Below, piece after piece: positions 52,431 through 62,944 of a stretch of DNA of 64,000 nucleotides. Below the pieces are notes generated by a model that did no database searches, had not been told where the DNA came from, and was given only the letters and a program-made list of their open reading frames with translations. The translations under genes were made by a program, and so were the position numbers. Where the stretch lies: contig OZ034970.1 of assembly GCA_964030785.1 (NCBI GenBank), positions 21,894,634 through 21,958,633 of the forward strand. The letters run 5' to 3'. Origin of the DNA: Siderastrea siderea. Taxonomy: Eukaryota; Cnidaria; Anthozoa; Scleractinia; Rhizangiidae. Every line of letters begins with the position of its first letter. The stretch's first letter is position 1.

Positions 52431-53072
52431 ATGGAAATACCAAATTACGACCGAAACGTTGATAAAACGAACAGTTATAAACAATTGTATCAATATATGC
52501 CACATGACACATTTCGAATGCTGATTTGCGGAGGAAGTGGAAGTGGAAAAACAAATTTGCTTTATCATATGTTAACAAAGCCATTAGTCCATTTCGATCA
52601 GATCCACCTATATGCTAAAAACTTGGAACAAGAAAAATACCAGAATATGATAAAGATATTCAATCAAATCAGTCAATCGGTTGGTTATGATGTTCTTGTA
52701 TGTAGTAATAATGAAATTGTACCAGTTGAAGATATGGAAGATGATGCACAAAAGATAGTCATATTTGATGATTATGTTTGTGAAAAGAATCAGAAACCTC
52801 TGATTGATTATTTCATAAGAGGTCGACATAAAAATTGTTCAGTCATTTATCTGAGTCAATCTTTCTATGGAACACCAAAGGATATACGGTTAAATTGCAG
52901 TCATTTTTCTGTGTATGAATTTCCAAGCTCTAACGAACGTAATTTAATATCTAGAGAACTTGGTGTTGATAAGGAACAATATATCAAAGCAACTAAAAAA
53001 CCGTATTCGTTCCTGTATGTGGACAAACCGAAGAAACTAATAAAAAGAAACTTTTATGGAAAGATACAATAA
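52431..53072 (+). CDS. FtsK/HerA-type genome-packaging ATPase
   Basis: The 213-residue protein has Walker A CGGSGSGKTN (33-42), Walker B IVIFDD (109-114), a sensor-like SVIYLSQSF near 145 and a C-terminal basic tail. Its size fits the A32-like packaging ATPases of Polintons and related viruses, which pump DNA into the preformed capsid. The ATCTAAT motif at 52415-52421 lies 9 bp before the ATG. The frame is intact. Confidence 0.92.
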   Translation: MEIPNYDRNVDKTNSYKQLYQYMPHDTFRMLICGGSGSGKTNLLYHMLTKPLVHFDQIHLYAKNLEQEKYQNMIKIFNQISQSVGYDVLVCSNNEIVPVEDMEDDAQKIVIFDDYVCEKNQKPLIDYFIRGRHKNCSVIYLSQSFYGTPKDIRLNCSHFSVYEFPSSNERNLISRELGVDKEQYIKATKKPYSFLYVDKPKKLIKRNFYGKIQ

Positions 53073-53083
53073 CTAAAATCATA

Positions 53084-53090
53084 ATCTAAT
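53084..53090 (+). promoter_or_regulatory. TCTAAT motif of the fibre-like gene
   Basis: ATCTAATCATATAATAT precedes the ATG at 53101. Confidence 0.65.
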
Positions 53091-53100
53091 CATATAATAT

Positions 53101-54081
53101 ATGGGAATTTTTAATGAACAAGCTTCATCAACCAGCACAACTTCATCTGGTTCACGGGGACTTCAAGGGATCGGTTTTAAACTAAATTCTGATGGTAATT
53201 ACGATATGGAAAATAAAAAACTGGTTAATGTGAAACAAGGAACCAATAACAATGACGTTGTTATAAAATCTTATCTCGATTCTGAAATAGCCAAGATTCC
53301 AAGTATGGATACAACTCAGTTTGTTTCAAAATCAGGTAGTACAATGACAGGAGATTTAATTTTACAATCTCAACCATATCCAGTCCATGGAAATACTAAT
53401 AAGGCAATATCATATAACACAGCTAGAGCCATTTTTTTGAGTAAAAAAGAAGGTGGATCTATGGAGCAAACTTTAGACATGAACAATAATACAATCTTTA
53501 ACGTTAAAGATCCATTACAGGCAGATCAAGCAACAAATAAAAAGTATGTCGATAATCAGCTTGCGAAAAAATTAGATAAGGACACTACTATCGATATGAA
53601 AGATAATGCGATCACCAATGTCAAATTTCCAGTAAACCAAAAAGACGTTGCTACTGTAGAATATATCACTCAGAGAATCACTAACTCGCAAAAACATTAT
53701 CTCAAACTTGATGGCACAACAAGTATGTCGGGAGACTTGAATTTAAATAACAATAAAATTATTAACTTACAAACCGATTACAGAGACTCAAAATCCGCAG
53801 TTAATGTTAATTTTGTGGAAAATGAAATAACAACTTTGAGAAATCTTGTCACTCAAAAAATTCATGAATCTCAGATCACTAGCTCGGGGAAAAAAGATGT
53901 ATTCAGATATTTAATGGAAAACGACGACGAATCTTCAAGTGAATTAAATATTCAGGTTTTGGGTATTGTTGATTTTTCCAATTCTCCACATCAAATTATC
54001 AAAAAAGCTCACCAAACCAGTACCAATCACGCCTCGGTTTTGACCTTTATAAACTTCCTGTTGGATACTATACTTTGGTAG
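53101..54081 (+). pseudogene. Fibre-like protein, 5' part of a frameshifted gene
   Basis: The 326-residue frame has a low-complexity Ser/Thr start (QASSTSTTSSGSRG) then repeated shaft units of the type MNNNTIFNVKDP-QADQATNKKYVD, as in phage tail fibres and virus spikes. Near 54001-54006 a run of six A residues lies where the reading frame changes. Beyond it the frame that continues in 54075-54752 is open from 53973 and carries LGFDLYKLPVGYY. One missing A is the simplest explanation. The ATCTAAT motif is at 53084-53090. Confidence 0.75.
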
Positions 54082-54752
54082 TTGAATGGTTTCCGCCGGA
54101 AATGAGTGAGTTGAATGTGGCAGTGCAAGGCACTACGATTTCAATTTCTAATTATGCAACAAAAACATTCGAAAACTATACCAAAACAGTTATCAATTTT
54201 CACCGATGGGGTAGCTCACCTCCACAATTTATTTATCTCGATCTACACGGTACAGTTACTTTTCCATCACTTTTAACAATTGGTCATTTAATTGTCTATG
54301 GTGTTAAAGAAACAATTTCAAATGTTGACCCAAGTGTCTATGACACCGCTTTTGTAATTGAAAACGGAAAAATGGTGATGGAAACAGATTTATCTTTAAA
54401 CGGGCATAATTTGAGTGGTTCCGTTCATTACATAAATGGGATTTTGAATACAAAAAATGGGAACACATTTTTATTAAATGGTTGTGACAAAATAATCATT
54501 CCAAATCATAGCCACATATTAACTATAACAGTGCTCTATTTCAAAGTCAAAAGACGATATACGCCTATTTCTTTAAAAGTAAAACACAGTGACCATTTAA
54601 CTCAATCAATCACTTACACTTCAACCAAAGCAACTCGAACACAGACAATAAGTATTAATTTAATACTGGCTTTTGGTCATTTGGCAGTGGAACTGGGTTC
54701 AGTTGTAAAAAATGAAGAACTCTTACTGTTGATTGAATATAGAGTGCCATAG
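54075..54752 (+). pseudogene. Fibre-like protein, C-terminal head domain
   Basis: The 225-residue frame is open upstream of its ATG to 53973. It contains VVEWFPPEMSELNVAVQGTT, VINFHRWGSSPPQFIYLDLH and a beta-rich C terminus, consistent with a receptor-binding knob on the shaft encoded by the preceding frame. It has no promoter motif of its own. I interpret it as the second half of the same gene, separated by a single-base indel; the shift is -1, but the local CAAAAAA sequence is not a canonical slip site. Confidence 0.65.
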
Positions 54753-54779
54753 ATATTTTTTCATTCATTATATATCACA

Positions 54780-54983
54780 ATGCGGAACATATCAACCAAA
54801 CACTTCAAAGCTGACCGATGTTTCGACATCGTTTACAGGATGAATAATCTAACTTATATATATATGAGAACAGCTATTTTAATTAATGAAATTCTCGAAA
54901 GCATAGAAAGATTGATTAAAAACATCAGAACATTATACTCCAATATTAAAGAGTCATTCAAAAAGAAAAATGTAACCATATAA
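54780..54983 (+). CDS. Small helical protein (unknown)
   Basis: The frame is 67 residues; a second in-frame ATG gives 47 residues beginning MNNLTYIYMRT with a helix INEILESIERLIKNIRTLYS. It fills the gap between the fibre and the next gene in the same direction. No family is recognised and the frame could be chance, but position and strand support a real gene. Confidence 0.4.
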   Translation: MRNISTKHFKADRCFDIVYRMNNLTYIYMRTAILINEILESIERLIKNIRTLYSNIKESFKKKNVTI

Positions 54984-54988
54984 TATAT

Positions 54989-55477
54989 ATGGATAAACAT
55001 AATATATTCAATTGGAACCATGTTTCAGAAAAATTAACGGAAAATCAAATATCTGAGTTGAAAGCATTATACAAATTCTATCATAAGAAATACTGGCTTG
55101 CCAAAATGACTTACAAATATTTCAAAAAAACAGAACTTGCATGTAATATTGGATCCGCTTTATTGGTAGCTACAGGAACAATAGTTGGTGGTGTAACACT
55201 AAACCCTATTCCTCTTGGAGTGATATCTGGTTCCAGGCTCTTACTTAAAACATATTCAGAGACTAAAAATTTCAAAAAGAAGATAGAAATGTCTAAATTC
55301 GCATACACTTCGTACGAAAAGGTTTTAACACATTTACGGTCTTTTATGAGAGGACTGGAGTATAATGACAAAGAATTTCTTGATTTCGTCAAAATTCTCG
55401 ATGATATAATTATCGATATGTGTCCGTTAACTGACAAATTTGAAAAAAAATATAATAAGGTGTTCATTCAACAATAG
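54989..55477 (+). CDS. Putative membrane protein of Polinton type
   Basis: The 162-residue protein has an N-terminal helical region (KLTENQISELKALYKFYHKK), a hydrophobic glycine-rich segment ACNIGSALLVATGTIVGGVT with NPIPLGVISGSRLLL (about 50-88) that could span a membrane twice, and a charged C-terminal helix. It resembles a conserved uncharacterised protein seen in other cnidarian Polintons, from memory. The leader ATATAATATAT lacks TCTAAT. Possible roles are membrane remodelling or an inner virion membrane function. Confidence 0.7.
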   Translation: MDKHNIFNWNHVSEKLTENQISELKALYKFYHKKYWLAKMTYKYFKKTELACNIGSALLVATGTIVGGVTLNPIPLGVISGSRLLLKTYSETKNFKKKIEMSKFAYTSYEKVLTHLRSFMRGLEYNDKEFLDFVKILDDIIIDMCPLTDKFEKKYNKVFIQQ

Positions 55478-55985
55478 ATTTTATTTTATCACCAATAAGA
55501 GACATAATACTTACCCAATATCGATTGTAAAAAGCTAATGTTTTTTTCGATTTACTAATTGGAATATTTTTGTAAGGTATTCCCATCATCTTGAATATCT
55601 TTCTCATAATGAAATTTACGCTAATCATCCTTTTCCTTGTACCATTAACTTCAATCTTATGTTTCTGACAGTTTGATATTTCAATATTATATTTTTCTTC
55701 GATATCGAATAATATGTTGTTGATGTGGTACTCTCGATGGTAAATAGATTTCCTCTTCAGTTTATGTCTGTTCTCATAAAAATTAACATATTCTTTCACA
55801 TAATTATATCCTTGTACTACACCACAACTTAGACATGCTAACATCCCATCGTCGTTAATAATATACTGATTATCACAGCATTTATCATCTTTTGGTTTTC
55901 TGGCAGAATCTATTTGCTGGTCACAAAAAGGGCAAACAACTTCTGATTCTTTCAAGTAATTGTGAATATTTTTATCGCAATTCAT
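55464..55985 (-). CDS. Zinc-ribbon transcription factor-like protein (VLTF3/TFIIB-like candidate)
   Basis: The 173-residue protein has CPFCDQQ near residue 18, then CCDNQYIINDDGMLACLSCG (about 36-55), a TFIIB-type zinc ribbon, and RKSIYHREYHINNILFDIEE, similar in pattern to the conserved core of poxvirus-type late transcription factor 3, followed by a helical C terminus with FIMRKIFKMMGIPYKNIPIS. It overlaps the end of the convergent upstream gene by 14 bp. Its start lacks TCTAAT. It is the obvious candidate for the factor that recognises the TCTAAT late motif, which is an inference. Confidence 0.65.
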   Translation of the reverse strand: MNCDKNIHNYLKESEVVCPFCDQQIDSARKPKDDKCCDNQYIINDDGMLACLSCGVVQGYNYVKEYVNFYENRHKLKRKSIYHREYHINNILFDIEEKYNIEISNCQKHKIEVNGTRKRMISVNFIMRKIFKMMGIPYKNIPISKSKKTLAFYNRYWVSIMSLIGDKIKSIVE

Positions 55986-56074
55986 TCTATACTATTATAT
56001 GATATATTATTTTTTCTTCAACATTCTGTACGTTTCAAACGACTTAAATATAATCTAAATTATATTATATATAA

Positions 56075-56485
56075 ATGGAAATCGCAACCCGAGAATCAAC
56101 ATTGGCATTAACAATGCATTATAATGATGGATGTAAAAAAAAAATTCATATTTTGAAATATTACGTGGGTAATGAGAAGACACATGATTTCAGATTGAAG
56201 ATGGTTGAATTCATACACCCTGACGGCAAAATTGACGAAAAAAGATCAAACACTTACAGAGATAATATGGATGAATCTGGCACTGAATATGAAAACCAAG
56301 ATATTCTAGTAGAAAAACGAAAGGCAAAAATTTTAACAACTATTTATTACAACGATGGATGTACAAAAACTATAGAAATTAGTTTTATTCACTTTGGTAT
56401 TGGGTCTGCACCTTTTACTGATTACAATTCGGTTGAATTCAGATACCCTGACTATACAATTGACAAAAAAAAGATCAAAAAATAA
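56075..56485 (+). pseudogene. Terminal-family protein, right-end copy R1 (frameshifted)
   Basis: The 136-residue frame starts MEIATREST, like L2 at 37613, and has the same duplicated YNDGC...VEFIHPDGKID pattern. It stops early in DKKKIKK because a run of eight A residues at 56464-56471 puts it out of frame. The neighbouring frame then continues with RSKNNKVYISKIGESDF to 56627, matching the C terminus of L2. So a one-base expansion broke the gene. TCTAAA lies at 56054-56059. Reads outward toward the right end. Confidence 0.75.
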
Positions 56486-56730
56486 CAAAGTGTATATTAG
56501 CAAAATCGGTGAATCTGACTTTAAATATGAAAAATGCTATCGATTTGCGTTTGAAAAACACAAATTTACACACTCTCCTAGCTGCAGAGATAATTTGTGG
56601 AATCATTATGCTTTTCTGTCATTTTAAGACTTCCTGCAGTGTGGCGTCACGTGATGTAATAATGCGTTGGATACATCATGAGATAAAACATATAGTATCC
56701 AAATAATTGTTGCCATGAAATAAAATACAT

Positions 56731-56841
56731 ATAGTTCTCCATAAAATGATCTCCATCTGATGGGAAGTAGTTAGAGAGTTGGGTTTGGTAAGAGAGCATT
56801 TTTGACAAAAATGCTTTCGTACCCCCAACTCTATAACTACT
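56731..56841 (-). repeat. Polinton right terminal inverted repeat
   Basis: Inverted copy of the left end. Its outer 76 bp (56766-56841) are also self-complementary, so both termini can fold. Confidence 0.9.
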
Positions 56842-56847
56842 ATCGAT

Positions 56848-57640
56848 TCGTTACTTGCATGGATTTGGTAGGGGTTTTGCCGAGGATATTGTAAACAATG
56901 ACTGGATTCAGAGTTTAAAAGAACGAGGCATATATCAATTATGTCCTGTTTTGTTATTCTTTTGTTTAGTCAATGAGTTAAATTAACATCTTGACGATTC
57001 GCGTTGGTACAACTGTACTTGTTTTCGCCTTTTACTTCATTGCATGCTTTCATAAGCTGTTTTCTCCTTTGCCTGGCTACACTTTGCTCCGTGAAAACAA
57101 AACACACTGGTATTCTTCAAAGTTGAGAAAAGCGGGTTATCGTCGTAAAAGTAAATAACTGGAAATATTATATTTATTACCAAAGCCAAGACAAGTTTCT
57201 CTTTGTTCGAGATAACGGGGAATTGGAAATAAGCGAGTTGAGCCAAGACAAATTTCTCTTTGTTCGAGATAACGGGGAATTGGAAATTAGCCAGTTGAGT
57301 TGAGATAAATAAAAGCGAATTTCCCATACCGTAATATTCTGTGAAATGATTGAAAAATTCCGAGAAACTCACCCGGGAAACTCAGCAAGCAGGTCTTCAC
57401 GCTGGTTCAGTTAAAGCATCGGGCCAAAGCAATCCATATTTCTCCTCTCAATAAAGACATTCATATTCCACTTAATAGGCATTTAGGACCGGCAGTCGAG
57501 TTTCTTTAGCCTATCTTTTCATTTCTAACGTTGAAAAGGTATTGTGTCCTCGTTCTCATCCACGCGCGAGGCCATATTGCGAAACCTTGTAATATGATAC
57601 CATCACCTTTGCACTACCCCCTCAAATTGTGTTCCCTTTT
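56848..57640. other. Non-coding interval right of the Polinton
   Basis: It holds a direct repeat of about 50 bp, AAGACAAGTTTCTCTTTGTTCGAGATAACGGGGAATTGGAA-type, at 57182-57225 and 57244-57288, and no recognisable gene. Confidence 0.6.
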
Positions 57641-60600
57641 TAAACGGCCGTCGCCATGACGGCGACCGCCGGTTTATAAAATGGACACGGTTTTTCGTGA
57701 AAGCAAGTTGGCTAAACATACGAAGAAAGTGCTGTAACGCTTGTGGTACGGGTACTCTGAGCGGTACTGTCTTATATTAGACGCATGCGCATGTTAGTCT
57801 TCTGAATGTTACCTTCCTATGTTTTTGTCTTTTAATTTACAGTATTTAAGATATGAACGGCGAAGGGTTGTTTAAGTTTGGGGTTTTTTGTACAGTACAG
57901 CCCAAAAATAATGCACGCGCAAGAACTTCTTTTTGCGTCCGCAAGCCGAGAACTTCTTGCGGCTACTTGCAGGATGCCTGCACTTGAATACTGCAAGCCG
58001 CAAGAACGTCTTTGCGTTTAGAAGTTAAAACCGCAAGAACTTCTTTGTGGTAAGATATCTGGACCGCAAGTAAGCGCAAGAACGTCATTGCGCTAACATC
58101 TCAAAAACCCGGAACCTGGAGAAGGTAAAAAAGAGACCACTTTGTAGCGCAAGGCACGTTCGAAATTGGCTGCCTTTGTAACTTGCAATCAGTTGTTTAT
58201 TTGGTCCCTTGTAAGTTTTTTTGTTCGGTTTTGAATTTTTTATCCGATAAAGAGTTCACTAGGTTCTGAATTTGACACTGGTCGCCTTCTATGTTATTTT
58301 TTAACGGCTAGGGAGAAACGAGGCTCAAACGAAGCACGCGTATGTTATTGTTTATGTGTACCGGAGTCCCAGACATGCGGTACGCTTAGCGGCGCGAAAG
58401 ATTTCGCTCGATTTATTTCACTTAAATGAGGAACAATGGCAAAGCACAGTCCATCAGTCACATTATTAAAGAACCGACATTCACCTGTTCAGTGTTACTG
58501 TACTTCCACCAACATATTAAACTCGGACAAATACTTTTAATTAGTTGCGCTCACACGTGTGAGAAATGAACATGGTCACTCAGATGAGAAGAAATATTAA
58601 ATACCCGAAGTCTTAATTGGAAAAACACATTATGTTTGTAAAAATAGTTCCACTCATTACGCTGAAGTCGATATCACATTTTAAATCTTCGAAGTAAACC
58701 AAAAAAGTCTGAAGGAAACTAAAACTCCGCGATCTGAAAGAAATTCGGCACGTCAATTCTGAGTAAACGGAAATCTGCCGTATGCAAATTTGGTATGATT
58801 TGCTTGAATGACATTTTGTAACGCAATGCATGAGCAGTTCTCTAAGCCGTCAAGACAGCAAGCCCCGGGCAGCAAGCTGTGTCGAAAGGCGAATGTGTAG
58901 TTGAAATCATATGTCTATGCTATTTCTTCGAGTATCCCTCTTTTGCTGGGAAATTAAACTGGTAAAGATGCAGGGATTCTTGATGACTTCACCCACGCGA
59001 TGGCATGACCTCCTGCATGTGTAAGTCTTGTGTTGTCTTGCCTGTCAAAGAAGAGTTCGCGCAGTTTGCCACAATTATAGCTTTTGGACCTTTTTGTTTC
59101 TATTTCTTGGATGGAATAAAAAACTGAATTGAGTCAGTTCTGAGTTGAACCCGTATCACTGTATCTGAGACACGCTTAAAAAAAATTGTTCATGTTTTGT
59201 CATGTGCCGGAGATCATATGTTTACCGGGTGTTTATCTTCCAGTCGGAAAGCTGGCGGATATTCCATTTCGTGATGTGAATTTTCTTCGATACTTCGGTT
59301 GTTCGAACATTTGCTTCCTTGATTTTTTGATTAGCCTTGTGAACTTTCGCTTGACTTGGCGAATTGTCGCGCCAACACGCCAACACGCCAACACGGCGAA
59401 AAATCGCTCGAAAGCTCGGTGATATTTCAAAGAGAATAGAGCGGGAGATTCGCTCTCATTACTTTTGCAATACCTCACACTAACACGAGCACTACAAGTT
59501 TCTTCGGCTGGACCCTCAGTACTTCTTGCGCCTTCTTGCGGCTTGCGGTAACATTAGTAACTTCTTGCGGCTAGATTTTCAACTTCTTGCGTTTCGAATG
59601 TTCTTGCGGGTAAACTGCAAAAACCTAGCACTTTCACTTCTTGCGCGGGCTTGCTTGTTCTTGCGGCGCAAGAACTTCTTGTGCCACTTCTTGCGCGTGC
59701 ATTATTTTTGATAGGATTGAATGCGAAAATAGGATTGAATGCGAAATTGACTGTGTTGTCTGATCTAATTAGCGGTTATGATGAAAATTTTTTTGGCGCA
59801 GGAGTGTTTTTCATTGGGATTGACATTTTGAGGGGTGTAAAAATGTGGGAGTCAGAAGGATTTGTGAATGTCAGGAGCATATCACGCTTCTGTGAATGTG
59901 ATTTGCTTTGAAAGTTGCGTTTTGCGTGAGAGGCAGTTTCCCTTGGCGTTTTATGGGGGGGGGTGGTTTGCGAAGTGGATTGTAAGGTTTCTGATTGGCT
60001 AACTTGTATTTCGCAGCGGACAAAAAGGACAGTTGCGTTTTGCCGGCGTGGGCTAGGAAGACTAGGAAGAGAAGGAATTGGTACTAGTATGATGATGCAA
60101 TATTAGTTGATTGCACATCAGTACATGATAGTTCTTGTGAACGGAGAGAAATGAGTGTTTATTTGAGGCGAGAAGTTGATACGAAGGAATCGTCATTAAT
60201 AAGGAGATTAATTAATAAGGCAGGTGTTACGAGTCTTTTTGCATTGAAAGAACGAAAATATCTGAATATTATCGACGGATTTGTGTGGTTTGCGTGTGGT
60301 GTTCGCTAAAGGCTACGAGCAGTCTCACTTTCCGTTCAGAGATAGATAGTGAAGGAAAAGAAAAACAGGCGAGTGAGCGCGAAATCGATTGCGGCTCGAC
60401 AGGCGCGTTAGCTTTCAAAGACGTGGGCGACTTTCGTCCCCGCTCGCTTGTTTACCGGGTTAGCAAACTGGATTTAAACATCACGTCATGAGATATCTTG
60501 ACGTGCCCCATACTCTGACGATCTGCTCGAGCTCGTGTTTATCAAGCGTTATATTTTGATTCTACTGCTATGTTCACTGTTTGTACTTAAGGTCTAGGCA

Positions 60601-60880
60601 CAACAGTAAATACTTCGTCGTCCCTGTGTGAGCATTCTCAGTTGTGGACGAATTCATATCGACATTCAACGTTTGAGTGATTTTGCGTTTTTCAGCACAA
60701 ATAAAGCGATAAGAAAGATAAGCTGAGTCATCAGAGTTTAAACATTACGTCATCCAGTACCGCTATAGTCAAAATATTGTGTCACACAATCACACTTTTC
60801 GTCACGCCGGTTCGTAAAAAAAGAGGATCGCGCTAACATTTGTGAAACCTAGGGGTGGGGAGGGTCAGAATGGCCGGTTA
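57641..60880. mobile_element. Element Y, copy 2 (3.24 kb), inverted relative to copy 1
   Basis: It is nearly identical to 20356-24710 in reverse orientation except that it lacks the 1.1-kb MULE-like insertion. Ends TAAACGGCCG and TGGCCGGTTA correspond to those of copy 1. No transposase is recognisable, so both copies are non-autonomous or decayed. Confidence 0.75.
57904..59709. mobile_element. Element X, copy 2
   Basis: AAAAATAATGCACGCGCAAG at 57904 is inverted at 59709. Arrays of CGCAAGAA(C/G)TT lie at 57915-58090 and 59520-59700. Nested inside element Y in the same way as copy 1. Confidence 0.65.
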
Positions 60881-60884
60881 AAAT

Positions 60885-61880
60885 GCCCAATGGGCTTTCT
60901 TGTTTCGTTTTGTTTTGGTTTGTTTCTTACCCCGCCGTCAGGACGGGGTCTAGTAATACCCGTTTTTTTCCCGTGGTTTTTTTTTTTTTTTGGTGGTCAC
61001 TTGCCCCAGACCTCCGGTTTTCGCTCGGCCAAACAAATACTCGTCGTGTTTTTGCTACACAGGCAAGGGCTTTTAACTTGGGTGGCCGTAACATATTTTA
61101 CACCCGGGGGGGGGGGGGAGAACAACGGCGGGGTCTAATGCCCCTGGGGCTTTTCTTGTTTTCCTCTTTTTTTCACTTTCTATGAGTAGTATTAAATGAC
61201 ATACCGTAAAAGGTGCGGTTTAAGTTTTGACGAAAAGTTCACTTTTGTAACAGTGCATTTTTTTGTTAAACAAACTTTGCTAAAGCAGGGAAATTGATTT
61301 TACCTGCACATGTCGTAACTTCATGCTGTCCTTGGCGTAAATTTCTTCTCCGTTCTCGATTACGACTTCTTTCCCCTTGATGATCTGTAGAATAAAATAC
61401 AAAAACGTAGACGTAAATTATTCGGTGGTACAAAATTATTTCCAATCACAAATAGATAAAAATCAAGAAAACTGTACTCGACATGTTTACAGTTCTCTGT
61501 CGGCGTCTCTCAGTTTTCCTCTGGCGTTGTTTTTCAGTACCGTTCCGTCTTATTTCTAGTTGCCTTTATCTCTCTGCTGTACTGTTCCCTCGTCTTCCTC
61601 GTTGTCGTTTCCGCTCTGCTTGACCGGGTGCTTGACGCTGTTCTTCAGTGGCGTTTCTCCTTCTTTCCCGTTGTTGTTCTCTATCTCCGTCTCTTTTCCT
61701 TCGTCTCTGCTCTTCCAGCGAAAATTGCCTCATGAAAGAATGTCATGAAATGCGATGTACGTACGTATGTACGGCGCACGCGCCCGCGAGCCATTCCGCT
61801 TGCCATGACCATAAAAAATTACCAGCATGCCTCTTAGTATGAGTATGGGGCTCCACTTTTGCGGCCTTCGGCCGCAAAGG
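60885..61880. other. Low-complexity and repeat-derived interval
   Basis: GC-rich blocks (ACCCCGCCGTCAGGACGGGG near 60930, a poly-G near 61105, TGCCCCTGGGGCTTTTCTTG near 61139) look like MITE ends. 61560-61730 is pyrimidine-rich. GCGGCCTTCGGCCGC at 61860 is a small perfect hairpin. No gene seen. Confidence 0.45.
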
Positions 61881-61894
61881 AGTTCCGCTAAAAA

Positions 61895-62345
61895 TTGAAA
61901 AGAAATGATTATAATAAGGCTAATTAAAACCGATCTAAACAAATAATTTAGCGCGGATTGAATCGCACTGTTTGTTTGGAGTTGGTTTCCGTTCTTTAAT
62001 AAAAAGCATTTCAAAAATAAGGCAATCAAGTTTGTTCTGGTACTTCCTTAAAATTTTAAATTTTGGGGACGTATTGTGCTGATCCTTCAGGTTGTTTCCG
62101 ATTGCAGTTCCCTTGTGCTCTTCAATTCGCTGGTGAAGGTGTCGGCACATGTAGCCGACGTAACCTGCATCACACAGGTTACACTGAAAATGATAAACAA
62201 CGCATTGTTGATTCACAAGGGGTGGCTTGTCTTCCCTCACTTTGATTTCGTCCTTGATCTTTCGACTTGTGTACACAGGGCTGATAGATGCATTGATCTT
62301 CCGACTGAGGTCTGCAAGTTGTCTGCGCACTGCATCTGCAGATTT
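61895..62345 (-). pseudogene. GIY-YIG endonuclease region of a second Penelope-like element
   Basis: The 131-residue frame (stop at 61935) has CVVYHFQCNLCDAGYVGYMC, the cysteine-rich entry plus the GIY-YIG variant AGYVGY, RHLHQRIEEHKGTAIGNNLK with the catalytic arginine/histidine block, and CLIFEMLFIKERKPTPNKQ with the conserved glutamate. It belongs to a different Penelope lineage from the 16-kb copy. The reverse transcriptase is missing. Confidence 0.75.
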
Positions 62346-62369
62346 CTGGAGTTACAATAGTTAAAAAAA

Positions 62370-62440
62370 TGAGCGATAAAAAAGAACAACGTTTCGACCG
62401 TTCTACGGTCATTTTTAAGTTCGAGTTCGGCGATAAAAAC
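62370..62440 (-). repeat. Penelope-like terminal sequence with degenerate hammerhead
   Basis: On the minus strand TGACCGTAGAACGGTCGAAAC forms a stem followed by GAAA as in hammerhead stem II, but the CTGATGA box has decayed. Confidence 0.4.
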
Positions 62441-62944
62441 TCGGGATATATACAATTGTGAAAAAATACGATAATCAAAAGGTAAAAGCTAAGATATTTA
62501 CATGCAGACAAAGAAAATAGTGAAAATAAGTATGCGAAATAAAGACGCAAACTAGCAGTAAAAACAAAATAAACCTAAAACAATAAAAAGTATTCAAATC
62601 AGCTAAACAAACAGCACGGATGGAATCGCTTCGTTTGTTTCCTTTAAAATTTTAAGATTCTGAGGAAGTGTCAGAACAAATTTGGCTGTTTGATCTTCGA
62701 AATGTTCTTCCGGGGTCCCCCCTTTGCCCTGTTCAGCTATTAAACGGGCTGTCTTTTACCTGTTTTTGCAGCTCCCTCATCTCAGGCCATTTTGTTTTTA
62801 AGCTCCCCTGACCTACAGTTTAGAGTTTTTACTTACCCCATCTTTTTAGGCGGCCGTTGTGCACACGCGCACGTCGCGCTGACTAGTAAAGTGGCCTTTT
62901 TTTGTTTTTCATTTTCGTCGACGTTGTCGTCCTAAGTCAGTCCA

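Larger units (their letters stand above)
36493..56841. mobile_element. Polinton/Maverick (adintovirus-like) provirus
   Basis: The 20,349-bp element starts AGTAGTTATA and ends with its inverse. The palindromic 6-mer ATCGAT flanks it (36487-36492 and 56842-56847), agreeing with the 6-bp target duplication known for Polintons. Inside is the full marker set: protein-primed PolB, integrase, adenain-like protease, packaging ATPase, major and minor capsid proteins. Genes from 36.6 to 52.4 kb lie on the minus strand, and those from 52.4 to 56.5 kb mostly on the plus strand. Base composition is more AT-rich than the flanks. One 2.06-kb insertion and several point lesions show it is no longer complete. 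Confidence 0.95.

Noticed and set aside
54780..54983. A second hidden frameshift gene between fibre and membrane protein
   Set aside because: The frame is short, no slippery heptamer is in phase with a neighbour, and no family is recognised; kept only as a low-confidence small gene.
55111..55467. 118-codon minus-strand frame opposite the membrane protein gene
   Set aside because: Antisense to a gene with a better protein profile and start context.
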